Source: Eledone cirrhosa (taxonomy: Eukaryota; Mollusca; Cephalopoda; Octopoda; Eledonidae). Taken from it: 64,000 nucleotides of DNA. The first letter of the stretch is position 1. Every line of letters begins with the position of its first letter. Location of the stretch: NCBI GenBank assembly GCA_964016885.1, contig OZ024740.1, forward strand, positions 203,195,059 to 203,259,058, read 5' to 3'. The translations under genes were made by a program, and so were the position numbers. Shown in pieces: positions 31,842-44,252 of this stretch. The notes under the pieces are model-generated. The model did no database searches, had not been told where the DNA came from, and was given only the letters and a program-made list of their open reading frames with translations.

Positions 31842-34702
31842 ATGGCCAATATAAGAGTTGGATATGTGAATGTACGCGGCCTGGGGATGCCCTGGAAACA
31901 TGGCAAACTCTTAAACGACCTCAGGTCGCACAGTATGGATGTAGTAGCCATTTGCGAGTGGTGGCCGCATATGCACCATCCGGGACAGCGCGGCCAGACT
32001 TCTTCAAACGTCTAGAAACTTTTCTGAGAACGTCCCGCTCCTTGATTTTAGTGGGGGACTGGAATGGAATCCTAAATGCACGTTGGGACTATGTGGGAGC
32101 ATGTCCCGATAAAGGGGGTTGTAACAGCCTCAAACAGTTAATCGGCCGATTTGACCTGGCCGATAGATATCGACTAGATTTTCCGACTGTGCCTCTGTGG
32201 ACGTGGACTAATCTTAGCGGAACATCTAAATCGTACCTAGATAGGGTTCTAATTAGAAATAAAGATAGGGACATGTTAAGCTGTCCACAAATGTTCATGG
32301 TTGCCTATTCAGATTACAAACTAGTGACATGCATGGTCAACCTTGATAGAACCCATAGACAAGGACCCGGCTACTGGAAGCTGAACTTGTCGTTACCGAC
32401 ATGCAAAGCCTACAGTAGACGGATTTGCACTTTAGTTAAACAGCACTTGACAGGGGCCATTGTCAACAACAGATGGTGGTACTCTTACAAGAGGGCAGTT
32501 AGATTAGACTCGTTAGTTTTTAGTAAAGAATTAGCGTTAAATAGAAATAGGACCGAGAAGCAACTGATAGATAAAGTAGAAGAGGCAATTAGAAGTGGCA
32601 ACGTAGCCAGCGTGCTAGCAACGAGAACGGCCTTGGACCAGTTCTTCGACGCAAAGCACGAGGGCTGCGTTGTCAGAAGCAAAATACGCGCGGCCTTTCA
32701 GCGGCACTTTGCTCAGCTGTTCGGGTAGGGCGGCGCACCGGGAGGGGCTATGGATTTCGGGGCATACCTCGACGGCCTAACGCGACTCTCGGACAGCGAG
32801 GCAAAGTTCTGCTAAAAGCCGATTTCAGCCGCTGAGATAGGGGACGCGCTGAGCCAATGCGGAAAACGCAAATCTCCAGGTCTCGATGGTCTACCCTACG
32901 AATTTTACGTAGCAATGCCGGACTTGTTCTCCGGTCTCCTGGAAGCGGTCTACTGCAACTGGCAGCAGAACGGGAGAATTCCCAGTTCTGTGACCAGGGG
33001 CGTAGTCACACTAGTCAGGAAGGACGAGAATAAGGGGGATGACATAGGCAACTTCCGGCCCATAACTCTGCTAAACACAGAGTTACAGATTTTGGCCAAG
33101 GTATTGGCAAAGAGGCTGGCGCTTGTCGTCGAAAACCTGGTGGGAGAAGCGCAGATATGCGCAATCTCGACCAGGTCCATACACGACAACCTCCACCTCA
33201 TGCGATACATCATAGAGAGGGTAGGGTGTAAACCCGGCTTCGGTGACCCTGATCAACTTGGATCAGTCTAAGGCTTTCGATAGGGTTGACCATCATTACC
33301 TGGATGCGGTGCGTGAGGCGGCAGGCTTCGGACTCGTGTTCAAGGGCTGGATTGCTGCAATGCACGACAGCAACATCTGTTCAAGGGTCAAGGTGAACGG
33401 CTACCTCTCGGAGCCATTCCATATCATGCGATCCATTCGACAGGGATGCCCTCTCTCCTCTCTTCTGTACGTTCTGACTCTTGAGTCACTACTGCGGAAG
33501 TTGGAGCTATTGCAGGGCATCCTTCTGGAACCGGGCCTGCGGAAAGCGGCGTCGGCCTACGCCGACGACGTGACAGTAATGGTGTCGAGCACCTCGCAAA
33601 TCGAGGAAGTTGGCACTTTACTGAAGGAAATCGAAAGGTTCACAGGAGTGAAGCTGAACTGGTACAAGTCCATCGGTTTGCAACTCGGATCGTGGAGACC
33701 GATGCCTTCCGATGGCGTCGTCGGACGCTGGACGGAAGGACCGGTAAAGCTGCTCGGGGTCTGGTTTGGTCCGGACCTCCAGGTGGAGAAGAACTGGAAC
33801 GAGGTGACGGCCAAGGTGTTTGCACTCACCCAGAAGTGGGCCGAGTGCAAACTATCCTTGAAAGGTCGAGCGGAGGTGGCGAACACTTTTATAGCATCCG
33901 TCATCTACTACCGCTTGACCGTCGTGCCTTGTCCAGCCAAAACGCTCACCAAAATGGAGCGCGCGCTCTTCCAATTCCTTTGGAAGAAGCGGGCTCCTTT
34001 GGTGAGAAGATCCATCTGCTGCCAACACCCTTCCAACGGAGGGCTGGGGATGCGCACACACGCGCTCAGGCTGCGGCATCTCTACGTATTCCTCACCGGA
34101 CAACCGGTGTGGGCCCCGTTCGTGAGGCGAGCCTTCCCACGACTCGTCTCGCTGACCGAGCTGCAGTCTTGGGTCAAGCAAAGACCGAGGAAAATGAGCG
34201 ACTGGCACATCGAATGTTCTCAGGCGCTCACAGCCCTCTGGCAGGCGGACCCGGCGATCAGTGGAGACTCCACTTCGTCATTCTATAGAAGGTTGATGCG
34301 CAGCAAGTGCGACGACGCGCTCGGAGAAGCTCTGGGCGTAGAGGAAGACGAACTGGCCAGTCTGTTCGGTAGGACCTTCCACCCGGGACCGATGGACAAC
34401 TTCCAAAAGTCCCTGGCCTGGCAATGCTACCGAGGAGCTCTACCAGTTCGAGACAAGCTCTACAGACATGGGCGCCCGAGCAGGGACCTTTCGAAAAAGA
34501 TCTGTCCGAGATGCGTGCGAGACGAAGAAACTGTCGCGCATGCATTTATACACTGCCCGGGCGTTACCGACCTGTGGGGCTATATAGAACGACTATTGTC
34601 ACGGGTGGGACCAATCCGGTTGACGACCGAGTCCATTGTCATGATCAAACCGCCACCCTCCTTCAAAAATGAAGGAGAGGCGGTTTTCGTTTGTGTGATA
34701 GA
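31842..34702 (+). pseudogene. ORF2 of LINE L3 (endonuclease deleted, RT largely preserved)
   Basis: VGYVNVRGLGMPWKHGKL is followed by VVAICE and then jumps to VVAAYAPSGT, so much of the endonuclease core is deleted and the frame shifts. GDWNGILNARWD is kept, but the SDH box reads YSDY, losing the catalytic His. RT: NFRPITLLNTELQILAKVLA, motif A LINLDQSKAFDRVDH with Asp intact, RQGCPLSSLLYVL, motif C SAYADDVTVMV intact. A long uninterrupted stretch runs 33243-34702, ending in the CPRCVRDEETVAHAFIHC motif and beyond. A frame break near 33240 separates the fingers from the palm. Confidence 0.85.
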
Positions 34703-35783
34703 CACCATTCTCTCCATCAAAAAGTCAACCAGACACACGTGGTCTGGTACAAATTTAGATATTCTGGTGCAAATGAGCCCTGTGAAAATCTCCAAAATAC
34801 CCGAAAAAATGCTGGTGGACAACAACAGCCACATAAGCATTTCCGTTGAAGGAAGAAAACCACACTGCTTTTGATGTAACAGCACAGCACATCTAAAGGC
34901 CTCCTGCCCTTTACAGACACATTTAACCCCCCAAAGAATACTGTCACCAACACCAACACCAAAACAACCACCACCACCACAACAACAACAACAACAACAC
35001 ACAAAACAAGCAAACGCACCAAAGCAAACATCCAGTCAACCAACAACAGCAGGAAAAACAGAAACAACTACCCCGAAGAACACAGTCCCACCCCATCCCA
35101 CTCCATCCAACACTGCCACAAACACACCATCACCACACAACATACCCCTACCCCAAACTCCTGATGACAAATCATCGTCAGACGAGGCTACTTCTTCATC
35201 TCCAAGTAGTAAAGATGAAGGACAGCCTCTAAAAAAACAAAAATCAAAAAAAAGGCATCACAAAGCCACAAAAACAACAATGACCAATACCAACACACCA
35301 ACACCAACACACAACCACCGACACAAACAACAACACAAACAACATCACAATCACCACCACCACCACCACCACCACCCCCTTCCAGCAAAACAAACACCAA
35401 CTCCACCCCAAACAAGCACCCACCATAAAAAGAAAACTCCCGGATGAACAACAAACTTAAACAACACAACAAAAACACAAACAACAATACGCATACATCA
35501 ACACAAACAACAAGAGTTTGATGGAGGTCATTTCCCAAAACCCCAAGGTGGAGAGGAGGGCAAAACTTTCGTTAAAGAAGAATCATCTCCACATGTCAAA
35601 CTAATAAGGGTTTCTATGGAAACATATAGCGAACTAAAAACAAAATTTTCGCAGGACGTGGGCACCCCCCTGTCAAAAACCTATAAACTGCGTCCTGTTA
35701 AAATGTTTCCCCACCCAACCCAACACCCCCACCAGCACCCAAATGGAGATTGAACAACCCGATCTCCAGGAAACGAAAAGGTA
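34703..35783 (+). pseudogene. ORF1 of LINE L4, N terminus missing
   Basis: DILVQMSPVKISKIPEKM and HISISVEGRKPHCF, then a TGA in the zinc knuckle (CF-stop-CNSTAHLKASC), a CAA/CCA-rich linker, KDEGQPLKKQKSKKRHH, a His-rich run from CAC repeats (35348-35375), and a C-terminal block (MEVISQNPKVE at 35521; ends QETKR at about 35783). Confidence 0.7.
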
Positions 35784-35825
35784 AGTGCACCTTTCGTCCT
35801 TTTTCTCCAACTTTTCTCCACCAAC

Positions 35826-38800
35826 ATGGCTAGTTTACGAGTTGGAACCGTGAATGTGCGTGGCCTAGGGATGCCCTGGAAACAGGGACAACTTTTAAAC
35901 GACCTTAGGTCAAACGGTATGGATGTGATAGCCATCACCGAGTCCAGGATCCACAACAGGCAGCAACTAACCCTCATCTTCAATGACTTTGAGATCTACG
36001 CATCTTTCTGTCAGCCAGGAGGGGGAGAGGGTGTGGCTGTCATGTTTCGGAAAAACCGGTACGTCGAAGTACAGCAAGTACACTAGGACCCAGAGGGTAG
36101 ACTGATAGTCCTAGACGTGAACAGTGTTGGAGGTGGAGCCTTCAGACTGGTGGCCATTTATGCCCCGACTGGGCAATCGCGGCCAGACTTCTTTAAGCGT
36201 CTAGAGTCTTTTCTGGGAACGTCTTGCTCCTTGCTTTTAGTGGGGGACTGGAATAGCATCCTAGACACACGATGGGACTATGAAGGATCATGTTCTAGTA
36301 GAAGGGGGTGCAACAGCCTCAAAAATTTAATCGGCCAATTCCAACTGGCCGATAGGTATCGACTAGATTTCCCGACTGCACCACAGTTGACGTGGACAAA
36401 CCTCAGCGGGATATCTAGATCGTATTTAGACAGGTTCTTTATTAGAGAGAGAGACAAGAAGATGTTAAGCTGTCCACAAATGCACATGGTTGCCTATTTA
36501 GACCACAAACTGGTCATCTGTATAGTCAACCGTGATAGAATACATAGACAAGGGCCCGGATACTGGATGCTGAACGTGTCGCCACCGACACGTAAAGCCT
36601 ACAGTGAACGGATAAGTAGATTAGTTAAGCAACAATTGACAGGAGCCATCATCAACAATAGATGGTGGTACTCCCTCAAGAAAGCAATTAGAGTAGAGTC
36701 AATAGACTTTAGCAGAGAGTTAGCCTTAGAGAGAAACAAAACAGAAACGGAACTAGTAGCCAAGGTAGAGGAGGCGCTTAGGAGTGGCAACGTAGCTAGA
36801 GTGCTACCAACGAGAACGGCACTGGACCAGTTCTTCGACGCGAAACACGAAGGCTGCGTAGTCAGAAGTAAATCACGTGCTCTAGGAAACGAGGGAGCGA
36901 AAGCTGTTAGATGGGCCCGAGTGGCAGAGGCGAAAAGTGGCAACAAGTCCACGATTCGGTCTTTGAAAGACCAAAACGGACGCCTGCTACTTGACCCAAG
37001 TGTTCGGGCAATGGACTTCGGTTCATACCTCGACGGCCTGCCGCGTCTCTCGAGCATGGACGCCGAGTTCTGCGAAAGACCGATCACAGACACTGAAATT
37101 CAGACGCTCTGGGCCGCTGCGGGAAACGTAAATCACCCGGTCTCGATGGTCCACCCTATGAGTTTTACATAGGCATGCCGGACTTGTTCTCTGGCGTCCT
37201 CGAGGCCGTCTACTGTAACTGGCAGCAGAACGGGAGAATTCCCAGTTCTGCAGGCAGGGGCGTAGTAACGCTGATCAGGAAAGACGAGAACAAGAACAAC
37301 TTCAGGCCCATAACTCTGCTCAACACAGAGTTAAAGATTTTGGCCAAGGTGTTGGCAACGAGGTTGGCGCTTGTCGTCGAGAACCTGGTAGGGAAAGCGC
37401 AAACGTGTGCAATCCCGACCAGGTCCATACACGACAACCTCCACCATCATAGAGAGGGTGGGGTGTAAACCCGGCTTTGGTGAGGCTCTGATCAATTTAG
37501 ATCAGTCTAAGGCGTTCTATAGGGTCGACCATCGATACTTGGAAGCGGTTCTCAAGGCGGCGGGTTTCGGACGCGTCTTCAGAGGCTGGATCGCCGCAAT
37601 GCACACCAGCATCTGCTCGATGGTCAAGGTGAACGGCTACCTATCGGAGTCGTTAGCAATCACGCGTTCCATCCAACAGGGTTGCCCTCTCTCCTCCATT
37701 CTGTACGTACTGACTCTAGAGCCACTACTGCGGAAGTTGGAGCTGCTGCAGGGCATCCCGTTGGAACCGGGACTGCGGAAAGCGGGGTCGGCTTATGCCG
37801 ACGACGTTACGGTATTGGTGTCGGAAGCCTCCGAAATCGGGGCGATCGGCAACTTACTGCAGGAATACGAAAGGCTCACAGGAGCAAAACTGAACCCGGA
37901 CAAGTCTGTCGGTTTGCAACTCGGAAGAGGCAAACCGATGCCGTCCGACAGCGTCGTCGGACGCTGGACAGACGGACCGGTGAAATTGCTCGGGGTCTGA
38001 TTCGGTCTGGACCTCCAGGTGGAGAAAAACTGGAACGAGGTCACGGCCAAGGTATTTGCGCTCACCCAGAAGTGGGCAGAGTGCAAACTATCCTTGAAAA
38101 GTCGAGCGGAGGTGGCGAACATTTCAGCACCCTCCCAACGGAGGGCTGGGAATGCAGTGGCTGATGATGCACTAGCAAGTGCTGAGGCTACGGCATCTAC
38201 AGGTATTCCTCACCGATCCCCAACCGATGTGGGCACCGTTTGTGAGACAGGCCTTCCAGCAACTTGTCTCGCTGACGGAGCTGAAGTCCTGGGTCAAGCG
38301 GAGACCGAAGAAGATGGGTGCCTGGCACATTGAATGCGCTCAGGCGCTCACAGTCCTCTGTCAAGCGCGCACGGCAATCAGTAGAGACTCCACTTCGACA
38401 TTATATAGAGGGTTAGTACGTCACAAGGGCGACGACGTGCTCGGAGAGACTCTAGACGTCGAAGACGACGAACTCACCAGTCTGTTTGGTAGGACTTTCC
38501 ACCCGGGACCTATGGACAACTTCCAGAGATCCCTGGCCTGGCAGTACTACCGAGGAGCTCTACCAGTTCGTGACAAGATCTACAGGGCACGGACGCCCGG
38601 CAGGGATCCTTCCAAGAGGACGTGTCCAAGATGCGGGCAGGACATTGAAACCGTCCTGCACGCAATTGTACACTGCCCGGGCGTAACCGACCTGTGGAAC
38701 TATGCAGAACAACTGCTGTCGCGTATGGGACAAATCCAGTTGACTGCCGAGTCCATAGTAAGGATCAAACCGCTAACTTCTTTCAAAAACGAAAGAGAGG

Positions 38801-39039
38801 CGGTTTTCCTCTGTATAGTGGCTATGGTGAAAGAAGTTATATGGTGGACGAGATTGAGAGGACTGAGGACAGATGCCTTTCTCTCTGGACAACACCTCAT
38901 TCCCTTCTTTAGATACCACTTTAGAAGGAGAATCAGAGTGGAGAGAGAGGCACTGCACCCCAGTAAATTTACTGAAAGGTGGGTGAATGTGGCAAGAATG
39001 GCCCGAGTGATTGGGCCTTCTCTGTATATAAGCCTGTAG
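35826..39039 (+). pseudogene. ORF2 of LINE L4
   Basis: Endonuclease: VGTVNVRGLGMPWKQGQL, ITESR, a stop after 36083 (CTGGAC to TAGGAC), LLVGDWNSILD, and AYLDHKL where L1 has YSDHKL. RT: fingers at 37175-37350 (with a deletion of GDDIG and a frame break near 37150), motif A LINLDQSKAFYRVDH, IQQGCPLSSILYVL, motif C SAYADDVTVLV. A TGA follows LLGV at about 38000, and the region 38120-38180 is deleted and shifted. The C-terminal frame 38179-39039 contains CPRCGQDIETVLHAIVHC and ends EALHPSKFTERWVNVARM...LYISL, giving the natural ORF2 C terminus. Confidence 0.85.
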
Positions 39040-39310
39040 GTTGAAAAAGAGAGCAAAAGGAAGAAAGGAGCACTTGCACAACACGCTCCTGAAGTTAAGG
39101 GTTGTTCTATTGACGGGGTATTAAACAACCCATTTGTGGCGCCTCTCCCTTGTTGGGGATTTCGATTGTTATAATTGTTTGTTTCATATTTTTACAGGAT
39201 TATATGTAAAATCCCCGGCATGTCTTTGTTTTGTCCCCTTTTCTTGTACGCCCTTGTGGCAAATAAAGAAATATACCTATCTATTTATCTATATTTATCT
39301 ATCTATCTGT

Positions 39311-39639
39311 CTGTCCATCTGTCTCCAAGATATCTACCAGGAAGATCACTCGACAACTCCATCTTTTCAGATTTCTGTAAACCGACCTTAAACATCTGCC
39401 GTGAACGCTCAGCACTTTTGGCTTCGGCTTTGTTGACGTCAGTCAAGATAATCGACCAATCAATAAAGAGTTAATAAACTGAGTAATTATTTTTATTATT
39501 CACAGTTGTATAAATATCATTATAAACCTTTACAGAATGAAAATATAAACACATAAAAGAAATACAATTAATTATTGCTAGGAACCTCACAAATAAAATA
39601 CACAAAAATATATCAAATACACAGGGGAGAATCTACATA
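39311..39639. other. AT-rich unique DNA, no gene seen
   Basis: No recognised feature between the LINE tail and the next open frame. Confidence 0.4.
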
Positions 39640-39933
39640 ATGAAAGCTATACCCATTTTTACAAGAGAATACATCTCTCCCACCCCAAAGTCGGTGAGTG
39701 ATCTCTTCGCCGGACGAGGAGAGTTAACAGATCTGAATATAATACACAAAAAAGGGAAAGCAAAAACAAAAATGAAAACGACCATCAATTCGCCAACAAG
39801 TGCAACAATCAGCCGCTCATTACAAGGGTCAGCAGAACACTTTGAGGCAAGCCAACACACTCGCAATATTACCATGGGTGATGTTGAGGCTAAGGCGCTG
39901 AAACAACCAGGCCCCGTCACGGGCATCACCTGA
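39640..39933 (+). CDS. Unrecognised 97-codon open frame
   Basis: MKAIPIFTREYISPTPKSVS...; composition is ordinary (not low complexity) and Lys/Thr/Ser rich, with no motif, signal peptide or membrane segment that I recognise. It stands in AT-rich DNA between a LINE and a SINE with no neighbouring exons. It could be a fragment of an element ORF or chance. Confidence 0.2.
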   Translation: MKAIPIFTREYISPTPKSVSDLFAGRGELTDLNIIHKKGKAKTKMKTTINSPTSATISRSLQGSAEHFEASQHTRNITMGDVEAKALKQPGPVTGIT

Positions 39934-40459
39934 CACCTCGTTATGAATCGATAGAAGATGTATCGGAAGTGGCACGAACAGATTACTAAAATCCTCCAAA
40001 CAACAATCTCAATGTTACTAATATCAATATTCTAATAAATATCAGGAATTATCAACAAACTATTTTTTTTTTCAAACTGTGGCGTACGAGGTGTTTGGAA
40101 TAGTTGGGTCGCTGACAACGAGGTTCTTTTATGCATGGGTTGTTAAAAACAGGACTATTTTCGAGTTTCAGTTTCTTTATTAGAATCTTCTCGTATGTTC
40201 TAATAAGGACTCTAAAGTTCCTAGGACCATCATTTAATCGACGTTCCTAGACTTTCACCGTCTCACCACCAGGAATGTTTTCGGTTATATTTACTGCCTC
40301 GATATATGCGATAGATGCGATAGATGCACAGATAGGAGCTCCTTACTTCGTCCACATCGAAGGAAAAGTCACTCCAACCAATACTGCATACAAGCAAAAC
40401 AACCCTCTCCATTCCATAATATCCAAAATAAACACCAAAACACATAAATTGCTAAATAT

Positions 40460-40515
40460 GTAGATAGAAGAAGAAGAAGAAGAAGAAGAAGAAGAAGAAG
40501 AAGAAGAAGAAGAAA
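40460..40515. repeat. (GAA)n microsatellite
   Basis: About 15 GAA units. Confidence 0.95.
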
Positions 40516-40534
40516 ATCCTCTAAAGCCTTTCTT

Positions 40535-40750
40535 TGGATTTTAGAAAAAACTAAAGAAGCTGGTAATATCAACTTCCACCTCGAGTCTGTTTGCTGTCTT
40601 AGTGACAGAAACAATAGCAATTGTATTAGATTATGTAAACAAACATCCTACATTAAAACCACCCGCGATACCAGCGAATTTAATGAGAAAACTATTAACA
40701 ACATGTACAACAAAACTTCCTTTTCACTGTCCATGAGGCAATTTATATAA
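40535..40750 (+). pseudogene. Coding-like stretch without a start, unrecognised
   Basis: An open frame of about 70 codons reading LEKTKEAGNINFHLESVCCL, then CIRLCKQTSYIKTTRDTSEF and ending SLSMRQFI-stop. It has no ATG at its start and begins near a GAA tract. Composition is protein-like, but I do not recognise it; possibly an eroded retroelement piece related to the nearby Penelope-like fragment. Confidence 0.25.
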
Positions 40751-40892
40751 ACCCATTTCTTGTTATAAACTTTAAAATCGAAAACACAAACAAATACTTG
40801 ACATTTGTGTACATAAAAAAAATGCGAAAAGGTGCATATGACAGTTAATATCTACACGAATTTGCAGAGTCATTATAAAGTCGGATAGAATG

Positions 40893-41015
40893 CTTTGCCG
40901 TATTTGTTTCGGCTCTCTGTTCTCTGAGTTCAAATCCCGTCGAGGTCAACTTTGCTTTTTATCCATTCGAGGTTGATAAAAAAAAGTATCAATTTAGTAC
41001 TGGTGTCGATTCTTC
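40893..41015 (+). mobile_element. tRNA-derived SINE (octopus type)
   Basis: CGTATTTGTTTCGGCTCTCT, then B-box GTTCAAATCCC (40928-40938), GTCGAGGTCAACTTTGCTTT, TATCCATTCGAGGTTGATAA and ATCAATTTAGTACTGGTGTCG. This order is the same as that of the SINE on the minus strand at 48660-48850. Decayed at the A-box end. Confidence 0.75.
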
Positions 41016-41119
41016 TTCTATATCTCTTTCTCATTTTCATTCTCTCACTCTCTATCCTTCTCCGGAAGAAATCTGCTGTATTCAGACCTGGAGATGAGAT
41101 TGACTCCACCAGCTTTTAA

Positions 41120-41952
41120 AATGCCCTAGAATCGTCGTATGACAATACGGTGCCCTTTACAACTCCTTCAAGAGTTACAGGACCATGCATGAATGTCCAC
41201 ACAGCTATAAAATGTCTGTAGTAAAATCCTTACTAAGGAGAGCATTTAAATTCTCCTCTACAAACGTAGCAGCAGATGAAGAATCCATAGAATTAAGAAA
41301 ACATTAATCATTAACGGATATTTGAATAAACAGTTAGAGCAAGCCATATATGAATATTGGCACAAATGTAATACTGCGCATACTTCAGATAAGATAGTTA
41401 TTAAAAATATACAAACAACACATAATGTATATTATATGAGTCAAATCAAGCTACATATTGGACGAACAAATAATCAAAAGCCTCAATCACAAAATGCATC
41501 ATGCTAAATCATAAAATAATACTAACATATTACAAAAACTCTAAAAATAAATGATCTTTATTAACAACAAAACACAAGTATACAAACTGGAGAATAACCT
41601 ACGAATGACTAATGTGATTTACAAATTCGATTGCAAAAATGAAAATTGTAAATTTCATGAAACCAATTGCTTTGCTACATTAGCCTCTCTCGTAACCTGA
41701 CTATGCATTTACAAGGAACAATTGCTACACACTATAGCATACACCACAAAACAAAGCTAGATAAGAGAACATTTACAAACAATACATATGTATTATACAA
41801 AATTCCGAACAAAAATAAACGCTTAAACTTGGAAGCGATACGTATTTGCAATTTGGCACCTAGATCAATATCCCAAACAGTTCCAACACGAACAGCATAC
41901 ATATATCATAAACACGTTATTTACGACATAAATTTAATGGCCGAGCTTTAAG
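41120..41952 (+). mobile_element. Penelope-like element fragment (GIY-YIG region), heavily decayed
   Basis: SYKMSVVKSLLRRAFKFSST (41208-41255), EQAIYEYWHK, then MTNVIYKFDCKNENCKFHET (about 41606-41665), MHLQGTIATHYSIHHKTKLD and RLNLEAIRICNLAPRSISQT. The order 'NVIYKF.C..C...' then 'H...HK.KLD' then 'LEAI.I..L.P.I' is that of a GIY-YIG domain in PLEs; the conserved Glu (LEA) is present but the YIG block is eroded (CFATLAS). Several stops and frameshifts. Confidence 0.65.
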
Positions 41953-42105
41953 GTTCAAATTTTCGATAAGAAAGCCATAGAATACTGGTGAAGAAATACG
42001 ACATCATAAAATACATACGTCTACGCAGGTGCTAAATCTGGCGTGTAGAAGCGATGCAATGTTGTTTTTGGCGAGTGATGAGACCTCGTGAAGAATCCAA
42101 TTCTC

Positions 42106-42137
<32 letters not shown>

Positions 42138-42310
42138 ATAAAGAGAGAGAGAGGGGTAATATTAGTAACATTTATCTATTATTTCTTAAAACTTACATTT
42201 TAAACTTAGTTCCGTTTAAATGATTATTTATCTAGTTAATCTAGTTAATTTCTACCGACTAAGAAGAAAAATTAGATAAATTTTATTTGACAGTTCTTCA
42301 AACTTATAAT

Positions 42311-42378
<68 letters not shown>

Positions 42379-42648
42379 AAAAGATATTGAAAATGCAACT
42401 GGAGCCTTTTAAGAATATTTATTTACTTTACTGGTTTCGTAGTTATAATTTTCCAAAATAAAATTGAAATGTAGGCTTTTTGTTTCAACGTTAAAATAAT
42501 TGAAAGTATTTCAGTACTTCAGTTGGTCAAAGGGTTTGGTGAGCCTTCTTATAATCTTATATCATATCAATATCAAGTGACTTGCTGAAATCTAGATGAG
42601 ATTCTGTATCTAAAGAGCAGATGTTTTCAAAATATTTATTATATACTA
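41953..42648. repeat. AT-rich DNA with TG, CA and TA microsatellites
   Basis: TG about 42115-42137, CA about 42311-42335, TA about 42336-42374; otherwise AT-rich sequence with no supported gene. Confidence 0.7.
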
Positions 42649-43345
42649 GCCGAATTACCCGCGCCTTGCTGCGTTTCACACATTTTTTTTTGTAAGAAAA
42701 TGATGATTGATTTTAAATCAGTGATATATGGAGAAAAACTCTGCATTTCAATATTACTCAATGTAAAATGTAATGCATGAAAAATTGGAAAACATTATTT
42801 TTTGTAATATATCAAATCAAAATTACATTATTAAATCTTATTCGTAATTTGTTTCTTGTAAATAATTTTTTTTTAAATATCAATTCAAAACATTTCATTT
42901 TTGTGTAAAGCATTATTTTCAAATTAGAAATTCAAAGTTTAATTATTTATTTTTCAACATAATAAATACATGAAAATATATTTCATACTTTGTCCTAATG
43001 AAGAACTTCAGGCTAAACAACATTTCTTGTCTTTCTTTGATTGGTTAAAATGTAGAGATTTTTTGAAGTTCCAGTCCTTGAAACAGCCACATAAAACATG
43101 CCATGACTGAAAGATGGGTTTGTCAGATCTATACCAATAGTTTTGAAAGTTTGACCTTGACTCTTATTGGTGCACTGGGAACCTCTTAAATGTAAAAGGC
43201 AACTCGCTATCACTTGGTATAATTGGAATCCTCGGAATGAGAAGAGTTTGACCTTTGTAAGCCCCGAATATAATGGTTGCTTCAATTAAGTTCTCATGCA
43301 ATCTTGTTACAACACATCTTGTTCCATTTATTCGCCAAAATGTTC
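42649..43345 (-). mobile_element. Helitron relic, minus strand (helicase C-terminus and candidate 3' end)
   Basis: On the minus strand, frames from about 43340 read NGTRCVVTRLHENLIEATI, GQTLLIPRIPIIPS, then TNKSQGQTFKTIGIDLTNPS and FSHGMFYVAVSRTG. These are the terminal helicase blocks of Helitron Rep/Hel proteins. A frame change separates the first two blocks from the last two. About 360 bp further on, GGCGCGGGTAATTCGGCTAG (plus-strand 42649-42668) followed by T matches a Helitron 3' end: GC-rich sequence just before CTAG, inserted before T. Confidence 0.7.
43013..43285 (-). pseudogene. Pif1-like helicase C-terminal fragment of a Helitron
   Basis: A 90-codon stretch. Residues about 38-47 (TNKSQGQTFK) and about 58-72 (FSHGMFYVAVSRTGT) are the last conserved motifs of the SF1 Pif1/RecD-type helicase domain of Helitrons. 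The first ~35 residues are out of the original frame. No Walker A or Rep HUH part is present in the window. Confidence 0.7.
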
Positions 43346-43680
43346 ACTATAGGGGGTTTAACCCCCATTGGGGTGTCTTAATATTATTGAAATTTGCTGT
43401 TATTTAATATTATTGTCATTTACCTATGGTTTAAATTTCATATAAATCGAAGGGAAAAAATTTACAGCGGGAGTTTGTGCCCCCAGAGAACCCTTTGATT
43501 AAAATGAAATATACTTATGCAAGTACCCTGGGCAATGTATTTTCAGAATATATATGGTTATGGGGGTCTATCTCCAAAACCACAGGAGGAGTTCGTGAAC
43601 AAACAAACAAACAAACAGACAGGAACTACAACTTTATATCTATATATTGTTTTCTAAATATATGTTTATATGTATAATAC
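43346..43680 (+). repeat. Probable transposon tail with ACAA repeats
   Basis: GGAGGAGTTCGTGAACAAAC, then (AAAC)n and AGACAGGAACTACAACTTTA resemble the conserved tails of invertebrate interspersed elements. The preceding GGGTCTATCTCCAAAACCAC block looks like the same tail. Whether it belongs to the adjacent Helitron is unresolved. Confidence 0.4.
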
Positions 43681-44252
43681 AAAACAAAGAAGAGTGTTTA
43701 TCATTGAAGGCACATTTGTCTTCAAATTGAATTTCAAAACAAAATAATATGTGTTGGAGACAATTAATGTTTGGTATAAAGACAACAAGCTCATTGCCAT
43801 ATGTAATATCAGGAAGGTGATGTAAAATGTAAGAAGGACATTTTTTGTTTGGCTAACAATGATGCATATGCTGCAACGACAAACGGATATACATAGGTTT
43901 TCTCAGAAGCAATACACACACACACACGCGCGCGCGCGCTCATATGCGCATATACAAACATGTCATGTACGTATTTGAATATATACATTTGTTCTTGAAA
44001 CTACGTAATGCGACAGCTGTAGCCTGGTGATGTCCGTCACCCCCATATATGTCATTTGTGTAGATTTGGGTGCTCTTATGTTCTGGGTATGGTTTAGAAG
44101 GGCGTGATTGGTTTTATTTTATACCGAGTGTAATATGTATCTGATGGGTAAGGTTTAATACAGGGCTATAGCTTATGTTTTCTTGAATTCGTGGATGGCA
44201 TTAGTTTCATGTTGATTTGATGTTAGCGCTTAAGTTAAAACAATTAACAGTC

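Larger units (their letters stand above)
30117..34702 (+). mobile_element. Tx1-like LINE, copy L3 (3' end missing)
   Basis: Starts head-to-tail after the TATC end of L2. ORF1 (30134-31800), 41-bp gap, ORF2 (31842-34702). ORF2 stops matching at TTTGTGTGATAG near 34702, about 90 bp before the position of the L1 ORF2 stop, where it joins mid-ORF1 sequence of L4. Deletions of about 205 bp in the endonuclease and about 150-250 bp near 32695 are seen by comparison with L1 and L4. Confidence 0.85.
34703..39310 (+). mobile_element. Tx1-like LINE, copy L4 (5'-truncated)
   Basis: Begins in mid ORF1 (DTILSIKKS, matching DEDTVISVGKS of L3), continues through ORF1, a short gap and ORF2 (35826-39039), and has a complete 3' UTR with CCCTTGTGGCAAATAAAG (AATAAA about 39263) ending in TATCTATC/TGTC simple sequence. 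More diverged from L1 and L3 in ORF1 than in ORF2. Confidence 0.85.

Noticed and set aside
39640..39933. 97-codon ORF as an exon of a host gene
   Set aside because: No homology recognised, no convincing splice-linked neighbour; kept only as a low-confidence open frame.
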